64,000 bases of DNA from Xylanivirga thermophila (GTDB taxonomy: Bacteria > Bacillota > Clostridia > Caldicoprobacterales > Xylanivirgaceae), in contig NZ_RXHQ01000001.1 in the NCBI RefSeq assembly GCF_004138105.1, positions 124,001 to 188,000 on the forward strand, in the 5' to 3' direction. The notes below the pieces were generated by a model. It was not told where the DNA came from. It worked only from the letters and a program-made list of their open reading frames with translations, and made no database searches. The translations under genes and the position numbers were made by a program. Shown one piece after another: positions 7,959-16,014 of this stretch (positions within the stretch are counted from its first letter, which is position 1; each line of letters begins with the position of its first letter).

Positions 7959-9050
7959 ATGGCTGCTTTTATCGATACAGAAAAAAAGAAAGGGACAAAA
8001 AAAAGAAAACAACAAACTAAAGCAAGTTTAAAATCTGTAAATGATTATGTATCAAGAGATGATAAAGTAGGGAAAATCGAGGAGAAAGAAATAGAAAGAT
8101 TGTTAAATAGAGCAGATAATGCAATTTTTAAATATGTGACTCAAGAAAAGAAAACTAATATAAAGCTAATAACTGGAGTTAATTGCAGACCATCTTCTGT
8201 ATTTGATGAAATGATGTTTATTAAAAATCTTTATAATAAGACCAATGGAAGACAATTTAAACATTTTGTTCATTCATATCATCCAAAAGAAGATATTACT
8301 TCTGAAATGGCTCATGAAATTTCTCTAAAATTATTAGATCATGAAAAATTTAAAGGGTTTCAAATATTAGCAGCTACACATGTTGATGTAGGACATATTC
8401 ATACTCATTATGTGATAAATAGTGTAAATATGGAGACTGGTTTAAAGTGGCAACATTCTACCAAAGACTTATTTGATATTACGGATTTATCTAATAAACT
8501 TTGCTATGAATATGGTTTAAAACATAGTTTTATAAACACAAAAACAAATGAATTCACCAATAGGGAGTCCATATCCAGTGGTGAATATAGAGCTAGGCAA
8601 AAAGGGAGGTCATGGAAATACGAAGCATGGTTAGCTATAAATGAATGTGCTAAGATCGCTACAAGCAAAGATGAATTTATAGAAAACATGGAGAGTTTAG
8701 GATACCAAATAAGATGGGTAGATGAAAGAAAAAATATAACATTTACACTACCCAATGGAAGAAAATTAAACAATGATAAACTCCATCCGCCAAAGAGATA
8801 TACTAAAGAAGCTCTTTTAAAAAGGTTTGAGCTAAACAAACAATTTCAGGAGAGAACTGCAGAGCATAAAGTCCAAAAACAGGCTAAAAACTTACAAAAC
8901 CTAGTCCTAGAAACTATAAGAAGGCTAGAAGATAATCCAGAACTAGGAGATAGGGATTATCCATTGACTTATCTAGAGGGGCAGGCACTAAAGGAGAAAA
9001 TGATAGAGCAATCAAAAGGAGAAGGACTAGATTGGGAGAAAGAAAGCTAG
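7959..9050 (+). CDS. MOBP-type relaxase, probably truncated at the 3' end
   Basis: 363 aa, AAAAGGAG and ATG 7959. Relaxase features: ITGVNCRP, HFVHSYHPKED, and the metal-binding three-His segment HVDVGHIHTHYVINSVN (about residues 139-155). Family role: nicks oriT, stays covalently attached to the 5' end, and is driven into the recipient through the VirD4/VirB4 channel. The frame stops at TAG 9048, but the same frame continues with recognisable basic/coiled sequence interrupted by three more stops up to 9290. The C-terminal part, which normally carries the export signal, therefore appears lost. The core domain is intact, so nicking may persist. Confidence 0.85.
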   Translation: MAAFIDTEKKKGTKKRKQQTKASLKSVNDYVSRDDKVGKIEEKEIERLLNRADNAIFKYVTQEKKTNIKLITGVNCRPSSVFDEMMFIKNLYNKTNGRQFKHFVHSYHPKEDITSEMAHEISLKLLDHEKFKGFQILAATHVDVGHIHTHYVINSVNMETGLKWQHSTKDLFDITDLSNKLCYEYGLKHSFINTKTNEFTNRESISSGEYRARQKGRSWKYEAWLAINECAKIATSKDEFIENMESLGYQIRWVDERKNITFTLPNGRKLNNDKLHPPKRYTKEALLKRFELNKQFQERTAEHKVQKQAKNLQNLVLETIRRLEDNPELGDRDYPLTYLEGQALKEKMIEQSKGEGLDWEKES

Positions 9051-9290
9051 CTTTTACCATGAAGGTATCAAAAGCTTAATTTTAACCAAAGAGAAATAAA
9101 CAACAATTTATATAAACTGTTGTTTGAATAGCAAAAGTTCATTACGGCAAATAAAGAAATAAAAAGGGAGATTGATAGTTTCAAAGAGAAATTATTGTTA
9201 TCATAGAATTACAAGTTACTTAATAAAATTCAGAATCAAAAAGAAAACCAAAAAAATGATTGGGAGTTTGAAATATATAATAGATCATAA
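9051..9290 (+). pseudogene. decayed 3' continuation of the relaxase gene
   Basis: Directly in frame with the relaxase, this stretch encodes RYQKLNFNQREINNNLYKL, then KEIKREIDSFKEKLL and finally NDWEFEIYNRS before TAA 9288. In-frame stops are TGA 9060, TAG 9129 and TAG 9204. The final DWEFEI resembles the acidic/aromatic tail of other ICE proteins, so it is probably the original relaxase C-terminus. No frameshift is needed to read it, only stop substitutions. Confidence 0.6.
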
Positions 9291-9367
9291 TGTTTATATT
9301 GCCAATGAACTTGCCTTTATGCTATTATAAAGGCAAGGTAATCGGGAAAAAAAGCAGGGTGTGGTTG

Positions 9368-9398
9368 CCACCTCCACTTTACAGAAGAAAGGAGGTGG
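9368..9398 (+). promoter_or_regulatory. hairpin hiding the toxin ribosome site
   Basis: CCACCTCC (9368-9375) is perfectly complementary to GGAGGTGG (9391-9398), which contains the Shine-Dalgarno of the 36-aa toxin starting at 9405. Burying the ribosome site in the mRNA 5' region is a known control layer of type I toxins. A further 10-bp hairpin, CTTGCCTTTA/TAAAGGCAAG, lies upstream at 9310-9337. Confidence 0.65.
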
Positions 9399-9404
9399 TG
9401 CGAT

Positions 9405-9515
9405 ATGAATACATATCAAGCAATATCACTTATAATATCGTTTGGCATGTTTATAATATCGCTAATCTCCTTGATTATTGTCCTTATAAAGGAAATAACT
9501 AAGGATAAAAAATAA
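9405..9515 (+). CDS. type I toxin-like small membrane peptide (TxpA/BsrG/holin-like)
   Basis: 36 aa, MNTYQAISLIISFGMFII followed by more hydrophobic sequence and a charged end KEITKDKK. This short N-terminal motif, single membrane helix and basic tail match the Hol_Tox/TxpA-BsrG family of membrane-acting type I toxins. The strong ribosome site is sequestered in a hairpin. A convergent antisense RNA can be drawn over the 3' end. It lies in the gap between the decayed relaxase and the transfer operon, as a small addiction module. Confidence 0.8.
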   Translation: MNTYQAISLIISFGMFIISLISLIIVLIKEITKDKK

Positions 9516-9628
9516 TCACCCTGCCCGTCCGCAGAGTGATTATTTAAAACTAATCATCTGTGGTAACCGCACCTATGCGGTACCGATTACCTTTATCTAT
9601 ATTATAACACATAATATAGATAAGTAAA
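9511..9628 (-). ncRNA. candidate antisense antitoxin RNA of the type I module
   Basis: On the minus strand a promoter can be read: TTTACT (9628-9623), 16-bp spacer, TATAAT (9606-9601). Transcription would run leftward from about 9594 and end at the hairpin AATAATCAC/GTGATTATT (9511-9519/9536-9544), which is followed by a U-run on that strand. The transcript would be ~85 nt and complementary to the 3' region of the toxin mRNA, as RatA is to txpA. Inferred from position and signals only. Confidence 0.55.
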
Positions 9629-9694
9629 CATTTAGGGAAAAATCAATATTGAAAAAAGAAAATCAACAAAAAGATTCCAGATAAGCCAAAAAGC

Positions 9695-9723
9695 TTGATA
9701 TTTTGCTATTTTAGGGGTATAAT
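9695..9723 (+). promoter_or_regulatory. promoter of the transfer operon
   Basis: TTGATA (9695-9700), 17-bp spacer, TATAAT (9718-9723). It points into the long operon beginning at 9796, and no other equally good promoter is seen before it. Confidence 0.65.
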
Positions 9724-9755
9724 ATAAATAAGGATAATATGCTTTACCAATGTGC

Positions 9756-9778
9756 TTATTAGGAATCTTTCCTAATAA
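9756..9778 (+). promoter_or_regulatory. leader hairpin before the first transfer-operon gene
   Basis: TTATTAGGAA (9756-9765) and TTCCTAATAA (9769-9778) form a tight 10-bp stem with a 3-nt loop between the promoter and the ribosome site AAGGAGGT (9780-9787). It has no T-run. It could stabilise the long mRNA or modulate translation of the first gene. Confidence 0.4.
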
Positions 9779-9795
9779 AGAAGGAGGTCGTTGTT

Positions 9796-10443
9796 ATGAG
9801 GAAAAAAATATTTATTGGAGGATCCATTATTTTATGTATTGCCCTTATAATAGGACTTACTATAAAGTTTAAACCACATGAATCGGAACAAATAGTAGAA
9901 TCGGACGATATAATAGACGATACAATAGAAGAAAATAATACAGAAGACAAAGTAAAGCAAGAGGTAGTTATACCACCTATACAAACACCAAATCCTGCAG
10001 TTAAAGATGATAAAGTAGAAGAGCCTAAAGATGATCCTAAAGAAGAAACGAAAAAACCTAAAGAGGAAGTTAAGGAAGAGAGTAAACCTAAAGCTAGTAA
10101 TAAATCTGTTTCACAAGATAGCGAAAAAGGAAATAAAAATAAACCAGCTAAGCCAAAGCAGGAAAAAACTCCAGAGGCAATGGAAAAGCCTATAACAGAG
10201 CCAAAACCTAAAACAACTCCAAAGTCAGTTAAGACAGAACAACCTAAAACACAAGAAAAGCTACCTACTTATGAAAAGGAAGAAAAGCCCGAAGTTGTAA
10301 AAGGTGGTACAGGTTCAGATGGTATAGTAAGAGACTTAAAAGGAAATCCAACTAATCTAAAACCTGCTACAAAAGTAGAAGAGGTAAAAGGTTCAGATTT
10401 ACTTGACCCTGGAGAAGTTGCTGGTGAAGGCGATAAATTTTAA
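9796..10443 (+). CDS. membrane-anchored Lys/Pro/Glu-rich protein
   Basis: 215 aa with AGGAGGT and ATG 9796. One N-terminal hydrophobic helix (IFIGGSIILCIALIIGLTI) is followed by ~130 residues of low-complexity K/E/P repeats (KPKEEVKEESKPKAS type) and a short conserved-looking end, GSDGIVRDLKGNPTNLKPA. The form suggests a cell-envelope spacer or stalk exposed outside the membrane. First gene of the transfer operon. No defined enzymatic domain. Confidence 0.7.
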   Translation: MRKKIFIGGSIILCIALIIGLTIKFKPHESEQIVESDDIIDDTIEENNTEDKVKQEVVIPPIQTPNPAVKDDKVEEPKDDPKEETKKPKEEVKEESKPKASNKSVSQDSEKGNKNKPAKPKQEKTPEAMEKPITEPKPKTTPKSVKTEQPKTQEKLPTYEKEEKPEVVKGGTGSDGIVRDLKGNPTNLKPATKVEEVKGSDLLDPGEVAGEGDKF

Positions 10444-10476
10444 TGGAATACTACAGAAAGGCAACCATAAATTGAA

Positions 10477-10704
10477 ATGACCAACGAGGAATTCCAAAGA
10501 ATAGTACTAGAGAAGCTTAGTAATTTAGAGTCTGATGTAGGCGGCTTGAAGACAGATGTAGGCAGTTTAAAGTCTGATTTAGGAAGTCTAAAAGAAGGGC
10601 AAAAGGGAATCAGAAAAGAATTAAGGTTTGTTTGGGATGACTTAAAGAGAATTGACAGGAGACTAGAAAAACAAGAGTCCAAAATTAAACAAGTTCTACC
10701 ATAG
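10477..10704 (+). CDS. short coiled-coil protein (75 aa)
   Basis: ATG 10477. Nearly the whole protein is a heptad-like coiled coil with the repeat VGGLKTDVGSLKSDLGSLKE (about residues 21-40). There is no clear ribosome site, so it may be coupled to the gene upstream. Such short tail-fibre-like coiled coils are common around mobile elements but without a known function. Confidence 0.55.
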   Translation: MTNEEFQRIVLEKLSNLESDVGGLKTDVGSLKSDLGSLKEGQKGIRKELRFVWDDLKRIDRRLEKQESKIKQVLP

Positions 10705-10733
10705 AAGAACTCTAATAATAGGGTTCTTTTTTT
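10705..10733 (+). terminator. rho-independent terminator
   Basis: AAGAAC (10705-10710) pairs with GTTCTT (10723-10728), followed by TTTTT. It separates the first two small genes from the large secreted protein gene, allowing partial termination. Confidence 0.6.
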
Positions 10734-10757
10734 AATGCGTAAAGCGAGGTGTTTAAG

Positions 10758-12749
10758 ATGAAAAAACTAAAAACTATCCTTCTACTTCTACTCTGTATAA
10801 CTCTTCTTCCAATATCAGTATTTGCAGAAGGAAACGATAATGCAGATAGTGGGGGTGGTGGTACTAAAGGTGCTGTAAAGGGTAAAGGTTTTTATAGAGG
10901 TGGAGAGTGGATGTATAAGGTTTCTGTATATGTAGGTCTATCTGATAGGGCGAACACACACACTTCATTGTCTGGATATAAAATGATAGGGAGTGCACCA
11001 ATATTTATAAAGCCTTCTAGCTTTGCCTTGCCTAGTGGAGTAATATTTGGGAAACATAGTAAAGTCGATTATTTAAAAGGAGCAGGGTTAGAATCTAATG
11101 ATAATCCTAAAATTGTTACCGACAATCCTCCTCCACCACCTATAACGAATGGCGGAAAGATATCTGCTGTTAAATCGTATTTTGGAGATACGCTTACATT
11201 AAAAATGTTACTAACCGGTTTTGCAGAACAAAAAGGTACTACAAGAGAAGGATTAATAAGGAATATAAAATTTACTATAGATGGGAAGAAGGGCAAAAAG
11301 GATCCTAAAGATATACTTCCCATTAAGGGAGCTGATGGTAAATATCAAAACAAAGTTCCTTGGGTAATTATATATGAACCCGTTACAATAGCTTATCTTA
11401 AAGATAAGCAGACAAAACTAGCTTTTACTGCTACAGAATATGCTTTAGCTCAAAAGATGGGGTTATTTAATTTTTTCTACTCAGGTGATGATGCTCAATA
11501 TATCGCAGGTATGACTCATGCTAATTTACCTAATTCTATTGTACTTGAACAGGACTGGTTTGGCTTTACTGCATATCCTCCTTCGCCTCCAAAAGTTAAA
11601 TGGGATAACAATAGAATAATTCAAGGTGGGGGGTGGGGTATGAGATTTTTGGGATCCAAGGGAAAAAATGCAAATGAACCTATCAAGCCACCTGCTAATG
11701 GTGGTAATAGCAACCAATCAATGAATATTAATATGGGTGATTATAGGGTTGACACCGATGTAATTACTTCATTTACCGTGGGTACAGGGGAAAGAATCAC
11801 ACCAAATAATCCAGCTACCGTTACCATTTACGTTGATGGCAGAGCTGTTTTATCCACTGATATAGTATTGCCAGAGGGAGGTAGTCAGCTTGTATGGACA
11901 AAATGGCATACGCCGTCTACACCTCAAGAGGTGCTCGTAAGTGCTAGTATATCAGGAAATTCTAATGCATATTTTATAGATGGTAATAGTAAGTGGGTAA
12001 AAGTAGCAGATTTAAATGAGAATGTACCGCCAGATCCGAGAGCTAAAGACCCTAAAACTGGTAAGGTAGTGACAAAACCAAACGGCTGGAAAGTTCCTAA
12101 GTTGCCAAAAAGAGCAAACAATACAAGTGCTACATGGGGAACTTGGTCAGCTTTTTGGAAGTCTAATTGGGTATGGCATGAAGATTGGCAATGGAGATGG
12201 ACCGGCAAATATAATGAGAAGGGTGAAAAGATATACGATTGGTTTGACGAAGGGGAATGGGTAGATGAAGGTGATTGGGAATACTTTTGGAATAGTTATA
12301 GTGCTACTCTTTCAGCTACTTATAGACTAAAACCAGATGATAAAGTGCCAACAGCAAAACAGTTTTATAATAGGTGGGAGATGGGATCAGGCTATGGAGT
12401 TAACATTCAAGTAGATACAAGGGTATTGACAAATGCACCAAGCTCAGCAATTGCGATGCAGGGGAATGTTATTAATTACTTTCCTGAATTTAATTATGAT
12501 ACTTATTGCAGGCTTTCAGAAAGGATAGGCGGTGGAAAATTTGAATTCAGGCAAAACAAGTATTCAACCTATAATCGAAGGGTACATTATACTCCACTTT
12601 GGTTTCCAAATGGTGAGAGATATATGACTTATTCAGAAGTAATGGATATATGGACACCGGCGGGGATGTTAACTATAGGGCTTGATGATTATATTGATAT
12701 AAAAGGAAATGTATTCGACGATTGGAGGGTAGTTCCCGTAAAACCGTAA
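10758..12749 (+). CDS. large secreted protein of the transfer operon
   Basis: 663 aa from ATG 10758 (ribosome site GCGAGGTG; the GTG at 10749 is too close to it). A clear signal peptide (MKKLKTILLLLLCITLLPIS, then VFAEG) is followed by a long extracellular part rich in Trp, Gly, Pro and Lys. A Trp-rich segment, TWGTWSAFWKSNWVWHEDWQ, lies around residue 460. No membrane anchor is seen at the C-terminus. I do not recognise the family. Position between the pilus/T4SS genes suggests a surface component of the mating apparatus. Confidence 0.75.
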   Translation: MKKLKTILLLLLCITLLPISVFAEGNDNADSGGGGTKGAVKGKGFYRGGEWMYKVSVYVGLSDRANTHTSLSGYKMIGSAPIFIKPSSFALPSGVIFGKHSKVDYLKGAGLESNDNPKIVTDNPPPPPITNGGKISAVKSYFGDTLTLKMLLTGFAEQKGTTREGLIRNIKFTIDGKKGKKDPKDILPIKGADGKYQNKVPWVIIYEPVTIAYLKDKQTKLAFTATEYALAQKMGLFNFFYSGDDAQYIAGMTHANLPNSIVLEQDWFGFTAYPPSPPKVKWDNNRIIQGGGWGMRFLGSKGKNANEPIKPPANGGNSNQSMNINMGDYRVDTDVITSFTVGTGERITPNNPATVTIYVDGRAVLSTDIVLPEGGSQLVWTKWHTPSTPQEVLVSASISGNSNAYFIDGNSKWVKVADLNENVPPDPRAKDPKTGKVVTKPNGWKVPKLPKRANNTSATWGTWSAFWKSNWVWHEDWQWRWTGKYNEKGEKIYDWFDEGEWVDEGDWEYFWNSYSATLSATYRLKPDDKVPTAKQFYNRWEMGSGYGVNIQVDTRVLTNAPSSAIAMQGNVINYFPEFNYDTYCRLSERIGGGKFEFRQNKYSTYNRRVHYTPLWFPNGERYMTYSEVMDIWTPAGMLTIGLDDYIDIKGNVFDDWRVVPVKP

Positions 12750-12773
12750 TAAGGTCATCTTAAGATGATCTTA
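12750..12773 (+). terminator. short palindrome after the secreted protein gene
   Basis: TAAGGTCATC and GATGATCTTA form a stem around TTAA with one G-U pair. The following T-run is poor, so it may be a weak terminator or a processing hairpin. Confidence 0.35.
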
Positions 12774-12839
12774 TTAAAGCAATTGAATGCGATATAAGTA
12801 AATTATTTAATCATACTAAAGATGAAAGGTGGTGTTAGT

Positions 12840-13409
12840 ATGTACCCTGCATATATAGATGAATTTAGAAAGCAAGATAGGGACTTACAATTACATGGTT
12901 TACGAGTAGCGCAGTTAGGATATCAGTTTTCATTTTACCTAGGAATGGATGATGCAAGTTTAGATGTCCAAATGGCAGGATTATTACATGATATAGGTAA
13001 AATATATGTACCGAAACGCATTCTCCAAAAGCCTTCTAAACTTACACAGGTAGAATATTATATAGTGGCTAAACATTCTATTGATTCTTATATGATTTTA
13101 AAGGATAAAGAATACCCAAAAAATATTTGTGATATAGTAAAATACCATCATGAAAATTGGGATGGTTCTGGTTATCCAGATGGTTTGGTTAGGGAAGAGA
13201 TACCATTTGGAGCTCGAATACTAAAAATACTAGATGTCTTTGATGCTTTAACGACTAATAGACCTTATCGTAAGGCTATGTCGGCAGATGAAGCATTGAG
13301 GCTAATGAACGAGGAGTCTAAAAACTTTGATTGCAAGCTCTTAGACTCTTTTCTTTTATGGATAAAAGAAAAAGACAATATTTCCACAAAGTTAGTAGGT
13401 GACATATGA
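12840..13409 (+). CDS. HD-GYP domain phosphohydrolase
   Basis: 189 aa. ATG 12840 is chosen because AGGTGGTG lies just upstream; the ATG at 12822 precedes that site. It contains the HD pair in LLHDIGKIYVPKRI, the KYHHENWDGSGYPDG box with its GYP, and DVFDALTTNRPYRKA. Family role: c-di-GMP phosphodiesterase or a related nucleotide phosphohydrolase, usually joined to a sensor domain. Here it is a bare catalytic domain. Its place ahead of the pilus genes suggests it tunes surface attachment or mating by local signalling. It overlaps the next gene by 4 bp. Confidence 0.88.
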   Translation: MYPAYIDEFRKQDRDLQLHGLRVAQLGYQFSFYLGMDDASLDVQMAGLLHDIGKIYVPKRILQKPSKLTQVEYYIVAKHSIDSYMILKDKEYPKNICDIVKYHHENWDGSGYPDGLVREEIPFGARILKILDVFDALTTNRPYRKAMSADEALRLMNEESKNFDCKLLDSFLLWIKEKDNISTKLVGDI

Positions 13410-13687
13410 CGGAGTTTGGATTTAGATTAGAGGATATAGATTTAGGTTTAACATTGGGGAGAGAATATGAAATTCTAGAGAAAAATAAAAATAATGGTGA
13501 TAAGAAAATATGTTTTAGGGGTATTTTTGAAAAAGAATATGAATATTTTTATATGTTTAGATGCAATAAAAACTACTGTGAGTGTTTTCTAAAAGTAGAT
13601 TTTGGAATAGGAAGGTATTTAATTAGGGAAGTGGAAGATAATTTTTACTTTTCAATAACCCAAGGAAAGAGGAAGAACAATGGATAA
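13406..13687 (+). CDS. hypothetical protein (93 aa)
   Basis: It starts inside the HD-GYP stop (ATGACGG) and ends overlapping the next gene by 8 bp, so it is tightly coupled. A small alpha/beta protein with a CNKNYCECF cysteine cluster near the centre. Not recognised. Confidence 0.6.
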   Translation: MTEFGFRLEDIDLGLTLGREYEILEKNKNNGDKKICFRGIFEKEYEYFYMFRCNKNYCECFLKVDFGIGRYLIREVEDNFYFSITQGKRKNNG

Positions 13688-14177
13688 AAGTAAAAGGTTT
13701 AAAGTATTAATAGCTATAATGCTTTTTATGTTTGGAACGATATCAAATTTGTTTTTCTCAACCTTTTTGCATCAGATTCTTTCTAAAAAAGCGGAGTTAT
13801 CCATGATACCGAGTTTAAATGTATGCATAGATAGCATGAAGACCGCTAAAAATCATTTTAAGCTTTTTATTTTATTTGAGTTAATCATTTTTTTAATAGG
13901 TATATTTTTTATAAATACTAATGATAGGGTATACCAGAGTGATTTAATTAAAATAACGCCTTATATAAGCACGCCAGTGTCAGCAGGGCAGGGACAATTT
14001 GGTTCTGCTAAGTGGATGACGGAGCAAGAGAAAAAGAGGGCGTTTCCTATTTGCGTACTAAATAAAGATGATGAGATAATAAATTATTTGATTAAGCATG
14101 GGTATGATGATTTAGAAGAAAATGAAACTTGTACTTTTAATGATGAATCTGAAAAAGAAGGTGATGAGAATATTTGA
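13680..14177 (+). CDS. membrane protein resembling the N-terminal part of VirD4
   Basis: 165 aa with two membrane helices (about residues 8-30 and 60-80). After them comes GQGQFGSAKWMTEQEKKRAF, a sequence pattern normally found just inside the membrane in full-length VirD4/TraG coupling proteins. The ATPase domain is on the next, overlapping frame (from 14164). Either the coupling protein is naturally made as two coupled polypeptides here, or an indel split one ~660-aa gene. The overlap with a usable ATG and ribosome site keeps the first option open. Confidence 0.7.
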   Translation: MDKSKRFKVLIAIMLFMFGTISNLFFSTFLHQILSKKAELSMIPSLNVCIDSMKTAKNHFKLFILFELIIFLIGIFFINTNDRVYQSDLIKITPYISTPVSAGQGQFGSAKWMTEQEKKRAFPICVLNKDDEIINYLIKHGYDDLEENETCTFNDESEKEGDENI

Positions 14178-15645
14178 TGTAGAAGAAATAAAAAAGCCAT
14201 ATTTTGAAAAGGGTGGCATTGTAATTGGATTAGAAGAGAAAAACGGAAAAGAAATATTGTACACAATAACAGATGATGTTCATGCTCTTTGCATTGGTGC
14301 TACACGCTCAGGAAAGTCAAGAACGGTAGTACTTCAATCAATTTGTACATTGGCTTTAGCAGGAGAAGCTATGGTAATATCCGATCCAAAAGGCGAATTA
14401 TATCAATATACCTATCCTTTTCTAGAACGTATTGGATATGAAGTCGTAGCAGTAGACTTTAGAAATCCTTTAAAATCTCATAGGTATAATTTTCTGCAAC
14501 CTATTATAAACGCAATAGATAAGGGAGATACCCCTTCTGCCATAGATGCTACATGGGATATTACTTCATCTTTGGTTGGCGAAGCGAAAGGTGAAAGGAT
14601 ATGGGCAGACGGAGAAGCTTCGACTATAGCATCATCCATTATGGCAGTAGTTTTTGAAAATAGAGCAAAATATACTAGGCAATATCAAAACATGACAAAT
14701 GTATTCTATTTTATAGCTAATATGTGCAAAACGGTAGATAAATCAATGCCTATAGAGGCTTATATGAAAACTTTAAAAGATGATCATCCAGCAAAAGGAT
14801 TAATGGCCATATCTGAAATAGCTCCTTCAAGAACAAGAGGGAGTTTTTTTACTGCTGCTTTAACTACTCTAAGGTTATTTACTAATCCTTTAATATATTC
14901 CATGACATCTAGTAGTGATTTTAATCCTAAAGATTTAGGTAAAAAAAAGATGGCTTTATTTATTATTCTACCTGATGAAAAGTCAACCTATTATAGTTTG
15001 GCTAGTCTTTTAGTGTCGCAAATATATGAACAGCTAGTAAAAGTAGCTGATGAAAGGGGTGGCAGATTAAAAAGAAGGGTTAATTTTATATTAGATGAAT
15101 TTGGGAACTTTACTAAAATCCCTGATTTTGCAAACAAACTTACTGTAGGAGGTGGTAGAGGGATAAGATTTAATCTGTTTTTACAGTCTTTTGCTCAGTT
15201 AGAAGAAAAGTATGGGAAGGAGGTAAGCAGGACAATAAGAGGCAACTGCCAAACATGGATATATTTACAGGCAGATGACATGGAAACCCTAGAAGAGCTA
15301 TCTAAGAGATTAGGAAATTATACAGTATCTACTTATTCTCTTAGCTCCTCTCAAGGCAAATATTCTACTCCATCAACTGGACAGAGTATAAACCTAACCA
15401 GTAGAGCCTTATTATATCCTAATGAGATAAAGCTTATTTCAAGACCATATAGTCTTGTCATGGGGAGAAGTAACCCTGCTATAATGTATGCCCCCGATAT
15501 TTCAAAAAGTTATTTTAATAAGATACTAGGTCTGGGAGATAAAGAGCATAACAGAAATATCAGAGAAGTAAGAGAGAATAGACGCAAAGTAAGGAACATT
15601 GAAAGTGATATGAAATTATGGGGAATTTGGGATATATATATTTGA
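14164..15645 (+). CDS. virD4: VirD4/TraG-family type IV coupling ATPase
   Basis: 493 aa from ATG 14164 (GAAGG upstream; an in-frame ATG at 14122 would give a less likely leader). Walker A GATRSGKSRTVV, then VISDPKGELYQYT, Walker B NFILDEFGNFTKIPDF and FNLFLQSFAQLEEKYG identify the coupling protein, which brings relaxosome and protein substrates to the secretion channel. The membrane anchor is on the preceding overlapping gene. If the acidic tails found on many ICE proteins are signals, this ATPase is the likely reader. Confidence 0.92.
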   Translation: MRIFDVEEIKKPYFEKGGIVIGLEEKNGKEILYTITDDVHALCIGATRSGKSRTVVLQSICTLALAGEAMVISDPKGELYQYTYPFLERIGYEVVAVDFRNPLKSHRYNFLQPIINAIDKGDTPSAIDATWDITSSLVGEAKGERIWADGEASTIASSIMAVVFENRAKYTRQYQNMTNVFYFIANMCKTVDKSMPIEAYMKTLKDDHPAKGLMAISEIAPSRTRGSFFTAALTTLRLFTNPLIYSMTSSSDFNPKDLGKKKMALFIILPDEKSTYYSLASLLVSQIYEQLVKVADERGGRLKRRVNFILDEFGNFTKIPDFANKLTVGGGRGIRFNLFLQSFAQLEEKYGKEVSRTIRGNCQTWIYLQADDMETLEELSKRLGNYTVSTYSLSSSQGKYSTPSTGQSINLTSRALLYPNEIKLISRPYSLVMGRSNPAIMYAPDISKSYFNKILGLGDKEHNRNIREVRENRRKVRNIESDMKLWGIWDIYI

Positions 15646-15668
15646 GATTATGAAAGAGAGGTGTTTTT

Positions 15669-15995
15669 ATGACAACGGAAAAATACACGATTATCGCTAT
15701 TGTTTTTTTAATCGCACTACTGGCTTTTCCAGTTACATCTAATGCAGGGGGTGTAGAAAACAGTAAGGTTGTTGTAGGTATAAATAAGCTACTAGAGGAT
15801 ATTGGTAGGGCACTAATTACTATATCTATTCCTGCTGGCACGGTAGTTACAACATATTGTTTTATAAGAAGAGGGGCAGCCGATGAAATGGATTATAAGA
15901 AATGGACTAATAGAATACAGGTAGCCATAGTATCCACAATCGGTGCTATAGTGGCAGGAGTAATTGTAACTGTTATAAGCAGTTACTTTAAATAA
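15669..15995 (+). CDS. VirB2/TrbC-like pilin or channel subunit
   Basis: 108 aa, AGAGAGG and ATG 15669. N-terminal signal-like helix (IIAIVFLIALLAFPVTSNAGG), then a second and third hydrophobic stretch (IGRALITISIPAGTVVTTYCF and IQVAIVSTIGAIVAGVIVTV) around a short basic loop. Size and topology fit VirB2/TrbC proteins placed directly after the coupling protein in Gram-positive T4SS operons. Confidence 0.72.
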   Translation: MTTEKYTIIAIVFLIALLAFPVTSNAGGVENSKVVVGINKLLEDIGRALITISIPAGTVVTTYCFIRRGAADEMDYKKWTNRIQVAIVSTIGAIVAGVIVTVISSYFK

Positions 15996-16014
15996 ATTTA
16001 TAAGGAGGATAAAA

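Noticed and set aside
9048-9290. Programmed stop-codon readthrough in the relaxase gene
   Set aside because: Four stops of two kinds (TAG, TGA) in 160 bp without any recoding element; decay is simpler. No sign of recoded TAG elsewhere in the window.
9290-9502. 70-codon ORF starting at 9290
   Set aside because: It overlaps the type I toxin in another frame, has no ribosome site and ends in the structured mRNA region.
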